Below, piece by piece: positions 45,505-55,504 of a stretch of 64,000 nt of DNA. Numbering within the stretch: position 1 is the first letter of the stretch; each line of letters begins with the position of its first letter. Source of the DNA: Neoceratodus forsteri. Lineage: Eukaryota; Chordata; Ceratodontiformes; Ceratodontidae. A model generated the notes under the pieces. It ran no database searches and was not told the origin of the DNA. It saw nothing but the letters and a program-made list of their open reading frames with translations. The stretch is taken from contig CM028129.1 in assembly GCA_016271365.2 (NCBI GenBank), forward strand, positions 845,264,001-845,328,000. Reading direction: 5' to 3'. Made by a program: the position numbers and the translations under genes.

Positions 45505-45785
45505 AATACAAGAAACTACCTATACTGCAAAATCAATAGAGCCCTAGCATATAACATGGGGGCTACCTATATAGCCAGATGAAAACAGCCCTAGCACAGA
45601 ACAGGAGGGGGATGAAGAACCTACCTATTCAGCCAGATCAAAACATCCCTAGCACAGAACATGGGGGGAAGAACCTACCTATACAGCCAGATCAAAACAG
45701 CCCTAGCACTGAACACGGGGGATGAAGAACCCACCTACTGTATACAGCCAGATCAAAACAGGCCTAGCACAGAACAAGGGGGGGG
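45505..45785 (+). repeat. ~60-bp minisatellite, about five copies
   Basis: The unit contains ACCTACCTATACAGCCAGAT, CAAAACAGCCCTAGCAC and AGAACATGGGGG. Copies start at about 45510, 45567, 45620, 45673 and 45733, with slightly variable length and G-run differences. Confidence 0.9.
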
Positions 45786-46595
45786 GGCACATGAATCTGC
45801 TTCCATGACAACACCCAGTTACTCAATATCCACTAACTGTAAAGCAAAACATAAAACATTCCTTTATAAACACTCAAAAGCTGTGGATTCTGTTTCAGAT
45901 CTTTTCCCCCCATTATTTTTCCTGCTATTATGTGATGTAAGTGGTCCAAATAAAAATAATGTGATACTGCATTCGCTCACTCCCCACACGGTGCTTTGCT
46001 GCTGCCCCTGATGTCCTGGGATTAGCAACATTGCAGAATTCTTTCATTCTTATCAAATTACTTCCGAGCTGCTCTGTGTGTAGTCAAAAAAATTGTTTTG
46101 GCAAGGGTTTGAAGAATTATACCTGCCTTGTTCACAATGTGGGTTTAAAAAGGCTATGTTGAAAATATGGGGTCAGAATCTGGAAAAATACTGGTAGTAA
46201 ATTTATAAGAAAACATTAAAGAATTTCAACATTGCTTCATAACCTTGTTTTTTGAGATTTTAACCTCACATTTTCAAAATAGTCTTTCTTTTGCCACACC
46301 TCATGCCAAAGCATCATTTAGCCCCACATGGGTGAAAATACATTTTGCCCAGGACTCGAGAAGTATCACAGGCATCAAAGTCTGGCAAGGGGCAGAATGA
46401 CTGAATTAAGACTTCATGAGCAGTTACTCTGATAAGTCAGTTGCTCCTTTGCAAAGGAAGAGGTGGCACTGCTGAGTGGCAGAGCTGGGAGTAGGACTGC
46501 AATGAGTTAAGTTGTAGACAGCCAGCTAACTTCAATGGAATAGGCTGATTAGGGCAGCTTGGGTGGGCTGTCAAAGGATTCTGTGTTTTATTTCA
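45786..46595. other. Unassigned left flank of the giant foldback
   Basis: No gene. AGAGCTGGGAGTAGGACTGC at about 46482 begins a ~70-bp segment that recurs directly at about 49638 and 50585. GGCTATGTTGAAAATATGGG near 46153 resembles the foldback arm units. Confidence 0.5.
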
Positions 46596-49500
46596 TTTTT
46601 ATGTTTGCTTGCACACGTGCACGAAACATAGTGCCATCATCCAAGTTTTCGGAGGTATGGCAGCTGTCTTCCAATTCAGTCAGTGTGTTTGCAGGCACGG
46701 CCACAGTTCTCCAATGAACACTACAGCTGTCTATGACAGCAGTTGAAAATGCAGTGGTGTACAGTTGAAAGAGAGAGAGTTACGCTTCAGTGAGCAGCAA
46801 TAAGATATTGTGTGTTCATGTGTGCTCCCCCCCACACACACGCACGCACACACACTGCGTGCTCGTACTTCTCCCCACCCACGCACACACTGTATAGCCG
46901 ACGGGGGTACCCAATCCCCTGTCGGCAAAGGCTCCCCAACAGAGTTCCAGATGCTACGCCTGGGAGCCCACCCAAGTGTGGCAACAGATCGAGAGGGCCG
47001 ACGGGTGCCCACCCCCATCGGCTCCACGGCCCCCAACAGCCTTCCAGCTGCCACGCTTGGAGCCCACCCCAGCATGGCAAACATCCTGCATCATCCAAGT
47101 AATAAGAAAAACCTGAAAGAAAAACTTCCTTGCTGCTGTCTTGACCCCTCCTCCCACCGCACCCACCCACTGTGCACCCTGCCTCCCCATACCCCACATC
47201 ACCCCATACTTACCTCTGGAGATCGTCATGACGATCTTCGGTGGACCGGGAACATGTCTGCACTCTTCTAAGCCGACCGCGAACTGAGGGAATGCCGGTA
47301 AGTTGTGTAATGTAATAAATAGGGTTTTTTCAACTTTAGTGCATATCTAGGGCATTTTGGGGAATTTTTGTACCAAATTTTCAAAATGCGGTTTTTGGGA
47401 CCCCACCTCATGAATTCTGTCACTGTCATGGCGTTAATCAGCCCCGAAAGGTCATTTCGCGGTCACTGCGCAGAACCACCTTTCAGGACCAATTTATGAA
47501 AAGACGGTGTCACAGTTCATGAGGTATGCCCCCAAAAACCCTATGTTGAAAATTTGGTGAACAAATTCCCAAAAATGACTGCTTTACGAGCATGCATTGC
47601 ACTGTTCCTACGCACGCTTGTAAGTTCACGAATTTTCAGTATGTTCACTCCAGGTTTTGAACATTGCCATTTTACCATACCTCCTTATGAGCAGTAGAAG
47701 AAGAAGAATCAACATTTATATAGCGCTTTTCATACACAGTATCCCAAAGTGCTTTACAAGCAATGCTAGACTGGTAGTGAAGTGACTGAATGTGTGGTGG
47801 TGGCCATATCGCATATCATCACCCACACACAGCCTGGATAATTGCATGAACCGGTTTATGGGAAGGGGAATGTTGGCCAGGACACCGGGAATGTTCCCTG
47901 CTCTTTGCGAAGAGTGCCTTGGGTTCTTTTACTTCCACCTGGACACCCACCAGGATGGGCAGAAGGGACCTTGGTTTAACATCTCATCCGAAGGACAGCA
48001 CACCCCAGCAGTACAGCAACCCCCAATACTGCACTCGGATGCCAGCAATTTTTAGGTGCAAGTCCGATCCCGGTGTGGGACGAGAACCCACGACCTTCTG
48101 GTCCAGAGGCAGATGTGCTACCAACTGAGCCATGCTGATACCTTACAGTACAGCTGTCATTTCTCACATCTGACCCAAAATGTGTTTCCGCGCAAGTAGC
48201 GCACTGTTCATGAGCAGAGGTGTTAAAATGGCTATGTTAAAAATTTGGTGAAAAAATTCCCCAAAATTACTGTTTTACAAGCATGTGTTGCGTTGTTCCT
48301 ACGCACGCTCGTAAGTTCATGAATTTTCAATATTTTCACTCCAGATTTTCAACATTGCCATTTTACCACACCTCCTTATAAGCAGTGCAGCTGTCGTTCT
48401 TCACATCTGGGCCAAAACGTGTTTCCGTGCATGTAGCGTACATGGCACAGTTGGTGTGCAAAATCAATGTTCGGGACAGATTAAGAAAATCACAGTGACA
48501 TTGTTCAGGAGCAGAGGTGTTAAAATGGCTATGTTAAAAATTTGGTGACATACGTCCATAAAATGACTGTGTTACGAGCGACCATTGCAGTTTCCATGCA
48601 CCCTTGTAACTTCATGGATTTCTAATATTTTCAGTCCAGATTTTCACCACTGGCATTTTTCCACACTTCCTTATGAACAGTACAGTTGTCATTTTTCACA
48701 CCATGGCCGAAATGTGTTTTCGCACTTCCAGCGCAGAAATGTGTGGTTGCTGTGGGAAATCACTGTTCAGGACAGATTAAGAAAATCACAGTGGCACTGT
48801 TCATGAGCTGAGGTTACAAAATCCCTGTGTTGACAATCTGCTGTAAAAAATCCCCAAACTAATTGCATTACGGGTGTGCGTTGTGCATTTTCTATGCACC
48901 CTCGTGACTTCACCAGTTTTTTTAATATTTTCACTGCAGAATTTCAACATTGTCATTTTTTGCACCTCCTCATGAATAGTACAGCTGTCATTTTTCACAT
49001 CCTGTTCAAAATATGTTTTTACACCTGTGGTGCCAAATGGCGTAGTCACTGTGCAAAATCAGCTTTCAGCTAACAAACTGATATTGCCACTGTTCATAAG
49101 GTGGGGGTCACAAAAAAAGCATGTTGAAAATTTGGAGTGAAAATGCCAACGATCGCCTGAGGCATTAGGGTTTCCGACCATAATGCCCCAGCCTGTAGAC
49201 ATTGAGAGGCATCAGGGGTGTGACTTGGGATTCTCGCCTGTAATGCTCATACCATTCCACACCCTGCAGCCAGTAAGAGGCATCGAGGTGTGCCTTGGAC
49301 TCTTCGGCCCCAAAGTTCACCCCATGCTCCTAAACAGGACCCATCTCACCGTACTTCCTGATGTAATGGGGTGAGCATAAGGGCCAAAGACCCCAAGGCA
49401 CACCGTGACACTTGTCAATGTCTGCAGGGTAGGGTGTGGTGAAATGACGTGGCCATTATGCCTGACGACCCGGAGGCACACCCCAATGCCTGTCAGTCTC

Positions 49501-49622
49501 TGCAGGGGGGTGGTGGTGGGGTTAGCTTCAGTTCAATTCTTCACTGCCATTTCTATTATGCAGCTCTCTAACTCCTACACTACCAATTCCAGCAAGCAAA
49601 CATTCGGCATTGACAAATGCTT
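46596..49622 (+). repeat. Left arm of the giant foldback
   Basis: Outer 700 bp matches inverted 52330-53246. Middle 47290-49150 consists of ~300-bp units with GACAGATTAAGAAAATCACAGT-type starts (about 48478, 48772) and carries a SINE at 47696-48135. Inner 49150-49622 matches inverted 51012-51480 closely. Confidence 0.85.
47696..48135 (-). mobile_element. tRNA-headed SINE with L2-like tail
   Basis: On the minus strand the head reads TGGCTCAGTTGGTAGCACAT with B-box-like GGGTTCTCGTCCC. A central block has CGGATGAGATGTTAAACC. The tail GCGCTATATAAATGTTG ends in TTC repeats. It interrupts a foldback unit: the undisturbed sister reads CCTTATAAGCAGTGCAGCTG, while here CCTTATGAGCAGTA and CCTTACAGTA flank the insert. 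Confidence 0.85.
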
Positions 49623-51011
49623 GTTTTTTTTGTAGTAGAGCTGGGACCAGGACTGCAAGGGGTTAACTGTAGACAGTCAGCTAACTCCAGTTGGCATTGA
49701 TGCTGATTCCCCCTCCTTTCCTTTTCCAGGTACTGTAGTTGAGGCTTATTCCATACCTTCTATATCTGAGCTTGTAGCTCCATTTAATCATGTGTCCCAT
49801 GTGTTGAGGTACAGTGTTTCATATCTTCTCACATTTTGGATATCGAATGTGCCCCACATTTCAATGAGAGACAGAAGATTGTGAGGCCTGGCTTGTCAAG
49901 AAGCTAGGTTCACAGAATCCACAGGAAGCCTTGGGAGGTCCACTGCTTTGCTGAAAGTCGCACAGTTAACCAGGGGCAGTGGTGGGATTTGAACCTAAAA
50001 CCCCACAATCATTGGCTCCAGGGTCACCATTTTTGCACTGTAAATTGCATGGTGTCCCAGCACCACCAATGGCTCTCTTTCAATTAAATGCATAGGACTT
50101 ATTTTTGAAAGTTTTAGAGGAGGATTTTTCACCCCAAATAGGCCAGCTCAGCATACCTATGAATTGTCACACATTATGAAGTATGTCACTTATTTTACCT
50201 CTCAGAAACCCTCTGTCACACATAAAGAAGGTAATATTCCACATTGCTCAATGAGATTTTAAAGCAAAAATTCATAATCATCTATCAACTGTAATAAGCA
50301 AACATCATAATCATTAGTGCACTTGTTTCCACTGGGTTTTGAGCTTGCAGTCTCATGTTTGATCATATGTCACTGAGAGATATGCAGCTTAGATGCCATA
50401 TCTCTCTCTCAGTGGGTTCCTGCTTTTTCCTGAATAAAAAAAAAAACTCAGTTCATAAGATGCAGAATAAGTTGGAAGGGGGCTGAAAGGAAATCTCACT
50501 TCTAAGAAGTCAGGCAACACTTTCTCTGGCTAGTCACACATTATTATAGTTTCCATTTCTAAGATTCCCTGACAAGCCAGCAGCAAAGCTGAGACCAGAA
50601 CTGCAAAGGGTTACCTGCAAACAAGGCTAATCAAGACACAGCTCAAGTTACAGCTGCCAGAAATACAATCCGCTCTGTAGTGGGCACGCTCTGTTTCACG
50701 CAACACTTTTTTCAAGAGCAGATTTCTTTATAAAACAGCCCTCATTTTTAGAAACACTTATATTGTGAAAATCAGTGGAGTTAGCACTATGCTTAAAGCC
50801 CTTTATCCTATATGCCCCCCCCAAATGACTCAGAGCAATTTCAGTAGGAGCCAAAGCAATTACCACATGAAACTCTTGTTAAAGGGGTTCTAAAATGTCT
50901 TAAAACAAAGTGATAGTCAACGTACATAACTGAAACTTACAGTCCACCAATGAAATAGTTCATATAGTTCAGGCAGGATTGGGGGAAGGGCAAACACAAA
51001 CAGACCACTGT
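49623..51011. other. Loop of the giant foldback
   Basis: AT-rich sequence with no credible ORF. Two direct copies of a ~60-bp phrase (GAGCTGGGACCAGGACTGCA near 49640; diverged at 50587) are present. Nothing else is recognised. Confidence 0.5.
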
Positions 51012-52559
51012 AACAAGCATTTGTCAATGCCGAATGTTTGCTTGCTGGCATTGGCATTGGTAGTGTAGGAGTTAGAGAGATGCATAATAGGAATGGCAGT
51101 GAAGTACTGAACTGAAGCCAACCCCACCACCACCCTGCAGAGACTGACAGGCATTGGGGAGTGCCTTTGGGTCGTCAGGCATAAGGGCCACAACATTTCA
51201 CCATACCCTACCCTGCAGACGCTGACAAATTGTCACGGTGTGCCATGGGGTCTTTGGGCCTCACGCTCGCCCCATTCCATAAAGAAATACGGTGAGATGG
51301 GTGCAATATAGGAGAATGGGGTGAACTTTGGGGCCAAAGAGTCCAAGGCACACCTCAATGCCTGCCACTGGCTGCAGAGTGCGGGTGGAGTGGCATGATC
51401 ATTACAGGCTACAATCCCAAGTCACACCCCTGATGCCTGTCAGTCTCTACAGGATGGGGTGTTATGGCCGGAAACCCTAATGCCCCAGGTGTTTGTTGGT
51501 ATTTTCACTCCAGTTTTTCAACATGGGTTTTTTGTGACCCTCACCTCATAAACAGTGGCACTATCAGTTCATTAGCCGAAAGCTGACTTTGCACAGTGAT
51601 TACGCCATTTGGCATCACAGGTGCAAAAACACATTTCGAACAGGTTGTGAAAAATGACAGCTGTACTGTTCATAAGGAGGTATGGAAAATGCCAGTGTAG
51701 AAAATCTGGACTGAAAATATTACAAATTCATGAACTTACATGGGTGCATGGAAACTGCGTAATGCACGCTTGTAACACAGAAATTTGTCAACTTTTGTCA
51801 CCAGATTTTCAAAATAGCAAATTTAAGACCTCTGCTCATGAATAGTGTCACTGTGATTTTCTTAATCTGTCCCGAACATTGATTTCGCACACCGACCGCG
51901 CCATTGTGCGCTACATGTGCAGAAATACATTTTGGACAAGAGGTAAAAAATGACAGCTGTACTGCTCATAAGGAGGTGTGGTAAAATGGCAATGTTGAAA
52001 ATCTGGAGTGAAAATATAAAACATTTGTGAAGTTACGAGCGTGTATAGGAACTGCACAATGCACGCTCATAAAACAGTCATTTTTGGGAATTTTTTCACC
52101 AAATTTTCAACATAGGGTTTTGGGGAGCCTACCTCATGAACTGTGACACTGTTATTTCATTACTCAGTCCCAAAGGTGGTTCCACGCAGTGACAGCAGAA
52201 ATCACCTTTTGGGACCGAATAACAAAATGACAGTGACTTCAGGTTTTCATGAGGTGAAATATATTGAGGTAGTGGTAATCCCAAAATGACCAAGATACCA
52301 CCAAAGTTGGAAAAAAAACTATTTATGCCATTATACAGCTTACAGACATTTCTTCAGTTGGCGGTCAGCTTTGAAGAGTGCAGACGTTTTCCTGGTCCAC
52401 CAAAGATCGTTGCTCTGAGCTCTAGAAGTAAGTATGGGGCAGGGGGGTGGGGAGATGGGTGCACAGAGGGTGGGCACAGGTTGGAGGAGGGGGCAAGACA
52501 GTCTCTGAGGGACCTTTTTTTTTACAGGTGTCTTTTTTTCTTTTTAGATGACGACGTGG

Positions 52560-52930
52560 GACTTTTGCCATGCTGGGGTGGGCTCCCAGCATGACAGCTG
52601 GAAGTTTATTTTTTGGGGGGACAGTGGAGCCAACAGTGGATTGAGCACCCCCGTCAGCCATACAGATGTTTGCCATGCTGGGGTGGGCTCCTAGCGTGGC
52701 AACTGGAAGTAATTTTTTTGGGGAGGGGGTACAGTGGAGCCGATGGGGGATTGGGCACCCTGTCACCATTTGAACTTTTGCCATGCTGGGGTGGGCTCCC
52801 AGTGTGGCACCTGGAAATCTGTTTTGGGAGGGGGGTAGCCGAGCCAACAGGGGATTGAGAACCCCCATCAGCCATACAGTGTGCTGGTGGGGGGCACATA
52901 AGCACGCTGGGATGGGCTCCCAGTATGCTA
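52560..52930 (+). repeat. ~106-bp G-rich tandem repeat in the right arm
   Basis: TTGCCATGCTGGGGTGGGCT recurs at about 52565, 52671 and 52777, with a diverged copy near 52905. Each unit also has GTGGAGCCRAYRGKGGATTG. Related inverted units occur at 46890-47080. Confidence 0.88.
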
Positions 52931-52999
52931 TGTAGGTGTTCATGAGGGGGGGAGAGGAACTGTCTATGACAGTTTAGCTGCAGTGCCGACGAGTAGACA

Positions 53000-53030
53000 A
53001 TTTGCATACTGCCGACAGCAGTATGCAAAT
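53000..53030. repeat. Hairpin with two octamer-like arms
   Basis: ATTTGCATACTG and CAGTATGCAAAT are exact inverted copies around a 7-nt loop in the tip region of the right arm. Each arm contains the octamer ATTTGCAT/ATGCAAAT. Confidence 0.85.
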
Positions 53031-53246
53031 TACCTTCACGTTACCACTGCTGATTGTGGCGGTGTTTTCCTCAGAACTGTACGCCACTGCATCTGAACAG
53101 CTGTCATAGACAGCTCGGACATTCATTGGCACGGTGCAGCTGCACCTGCAAAAGGGAGTAAGGCATTGGAAGTGGGGGAGGCACACCTATGAAAACTTGT
53201 ATGGTGGCACTATGTTTCTTGCACATGTGTGCAAGCAAACATAAAA

Positions 53247-53584
53247 AATGGAGAGAACAGCGGAGTAGTGTAAGTCTTTTCCAAAAACAAACAGCTCAGT
53301 GGAACACCACAGTCCCACATTCCTGTCCAGTGCTTTCTCCTGCTAATAGCAATACATCAGCATGGTGACATCAGTATACAGCCATAAAAAAGGAGAAGTT
53401 ATACATGTACTCTATTCACCAACATGCCAGCCATGGAGGAAAAGCCAGAATGAAAAAAAAGGTGAGAATACACATATACTCATCAGCACATTAGTCATCT
53501 GCACATTCCAGAAGAGTGGGAGTGTGCAGGTCCAAGGGGTGGCTAGCCCTGGCTAAGTCAACAAGATTAAGCAGACAGACTGCA
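53247..53584. other. Unassigned; second copy of the dispersed ~70-bp repeat
   Basis: 53395-53452 matches 38837-38907 (CACCAACATGCCAGCCATGG region). No gene. Confidence 0.45.
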
Positions 53585-54785
53585 AACAAACCAGAGACAC
53601 AATGCCAGAATGAAGGTTTATTAATTCAAAATGCTGCCATGAGAAAAACTATGGTTGATACCTTAATTCCCGCTACGCAGGAAGCCCAGCAATGTCCTTT
53701 TTCACTTCCAACACATGATCTTCATCAGGGGAGGGGTACGTGAACTATTGTGTGCCTTAAATACTTAATAAGTGCCCAAACCAAAAGATAATTTAACACA
53801 AACTCTATAATATAAGGGCACACAGATGTATGAGCATATTCAAACAACAATAATGGCTAGTAGACAAGTATAGAATGCCCATACTTAAGAAGAACTATGA
53901 AAAATTTAGCAAAAAAACACCTTTTATAAAACAGTATGGCAAAATGTCTAATATATACAGATATTTTGAGGCACTAAATAAATCTATGGCTGTTTTTTGG
54001 ACCACAATTAATTATTCCTACTTGTCACGATATTTTGGTGCTCAATATTTAGGCACTTAATGATGATACCAATGGGAAAGGGGAAATTCCTTAACCAGGT
54101 AAGGCACACTAAGCCAGAACTTGTTTCCAGGTGCGACCTGAGAGCACAAGGAAATTAAGTGACTTGCTCAGGGTCACTCAGTATGCAAGTGGGGGTTGAT
54201 GGGATTCAAACTCAGGTCTCCAGGTTTGCAGCTCAGTGCCCTTAACCACTATGCTATACTGCCTCCTACAAGTGAGGCTGTCAACGATACAAAAAGGGGC
54301 ACCTGCTTGCACATCCTATGATCCACTTGTTACATGTGTTTGATTCAAATACTTCCTAATGGGGATCAGAATAGAACAATAGTCCAGGGACTCGTGCAGG
54401 TGACGTGACAGAGAGAAAGTATATCCTTGATGTATCTGAAAGAAGTAGGAAAAAAGCAGTTAGTATGATGACAAAAAGGTATCTTGAAACATGATAACAC
54501 ATTAAGACTGACTTGTAACTGGTAATTAGTTTAAATACTGCTTAACACATAGCATATAAATTCTTAATTTCCAGTTATAGAAATTTTCTGAAGACCAATA
54601 TATCATTAAGTCTCCCTGGTTTCAGTGTGTTCAATTTAAATGTCCAAAAGCTCTCCTACTGTAAGAGGAGCTTCAACCTGTTCCCCCTCTGTTGGTGGTT
54701 TGACTTTTTCAGTGCCCATGAACTGAAGATTTCTTGGGTTTGAGTTGTAATTTCTTAGGAAGTGTCTCTCAATGGGTGTATCAGA
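53585..54785 (-). mobile_element. Penelope-like retroelement 3' fragment
   Basis: Minus-strand frames near 54770-54610 give DTPIERHFLRNYNSNPRNLQ and FMGTEKVKPPT. After a one-frame shift they give GNRLKLLLQ, ESFWTFKLNTLKPGRLND. This is the C-terminal GIY-YIG endonuclease end of Penelope-like elements. Downstream CCCTGATGAAGATC and a 3' end with AATTAATAAACC (about 53625) follow. A SINE at 54089-54266 and a LINE end at 54786 interrupt it. A related 3' tail occurs at 59250-59475. Confidence 0.8.
54089..54266 (-). mobile_element. MIR-like tRNA-derived SINE
   Basis: Minus strand: GGAGGCAGTATAGCATAGTG head, GAGTTTGAATCCC B-box-like site, GAGCAAGTCACTTAATTTCC core, and tail AGGTCGCACCTGGAAACAAG then GTGTGCCTTACCTGGTTAAGG. 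It is a near full-length sister of 30744-30930. Confidence 0.9.
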
Positions 54786-55504
54786 TTTTATTTATTTATT
54801 TATTTATTCGCAGATTTGGAATTAACACCTTTGAACCAGAAAGCTCATTTACAAAGGTTCCATGTAAGTTAAATGGGACAAGACAAGAGGTACATAAAAG
54901 TTCACAATACAGCAGCAAGACACACAGCCATAGTAATTAAAATGTTGGGACAACAAATAAGAGTACAGGTACGTTCTATATGCAGCCACTGGAGATACGG
55001 TCATAGCACAGGCGTAATGAGACAAATTATACAAAATCATTGCTACAAGTAACAGATAAGCAACCTTGATGGTTTTGTCCGAAATTCAGTTTCCTTATCA
55101 TAAATAAGTTCAGTTATCGATCTGCGGTGGTTAAAAGTGCGGCAATCTTGCCATGGTATACAGTCATAGTATGCATTAGCTGTCTGACAGCCATTGTGTA
55201 AGCAACTAGTAGTTACTGAATAATGAGAAACAGATAAGCAGCATAAAGTAGCCTTGTCTTAGTGCATAGGATAGGAGTTAGACGAGTGAGGATGTTGCTT
55301 AGCCCCATAACGCTAGGCTACTCAGTTGCTAGAGATGGGTTAGAAGTTATTAGCAGGGCATAGGTTAGGTATGACAATCACAGCTGCTTAGATGGGAAAG
55401 GTATTATTCTAGTTCTCTTTTGAAATGGCCTATTTTTGTTTTATTTCTAATAGGGTGTCTGGAAGATCATTCAACCATAATGGTCCTCAGAAAGACAGGG
55501 ATCT

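Larger units (their letters stand above)
46596..53246. mobile_element. Giant foldback structure, 6.65 kb
   Basis: Left arm 46596-49622 and right arm 51012-53246 are inverted copies around a 1.39-kb loop. Outer edges: TTTTATGTTTGCTTGCACAC (left) matches the reverse of GCAAGCAAACATAAAA (right). Inner edges: CATTCGGCATTGACAAATGC (left) matches its reverse at 51015. The arms are composites of ~300-bp tandem units, ~106-bp G-rich units and a 500-bp block with GGCATCAGGGGTGTGACTTG. Long TIRs made of tandem repeats are the hallmark of Foldback/Galileo-type elements. No transposase is visible in the loop, and no target duplication could be fixed. Confidence 0.8.
51012..53246 (-). repeat. Right arm of the giant foldback
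   Basis: It has the same modules as the left arm in reverse order: inner 500-bp block (51012-51480), three ~300-bp units (51480-52300), GTAAGTATGG segment (about 52430), ~106-bp repeats (52560-52930) and a hairpin-rich tip. It lacks the SINE and some of the ~300-bp units of the left arm. Confidence 0.85.

Noticed and set aside
45505..45785. CRISPR array
   Set aside because: The units are contiguous ~60-bp minisatellite copies without unique spacers, in a vertebrate genome.
48060..48130. A minus-strand tRNA gene
   Set aside because: A- and B-box-like sites are present, but the segment continues directly into a SINE body and tail, and the cloverleaf is not complete. It is the head of a SINE.
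46596..53246. Assembly artefact (false inverted duplication)
   Set aside because: The arms differ by substitutions, unit number and a SINE insertion, so they are old diverged copies, not a recent assembly error.
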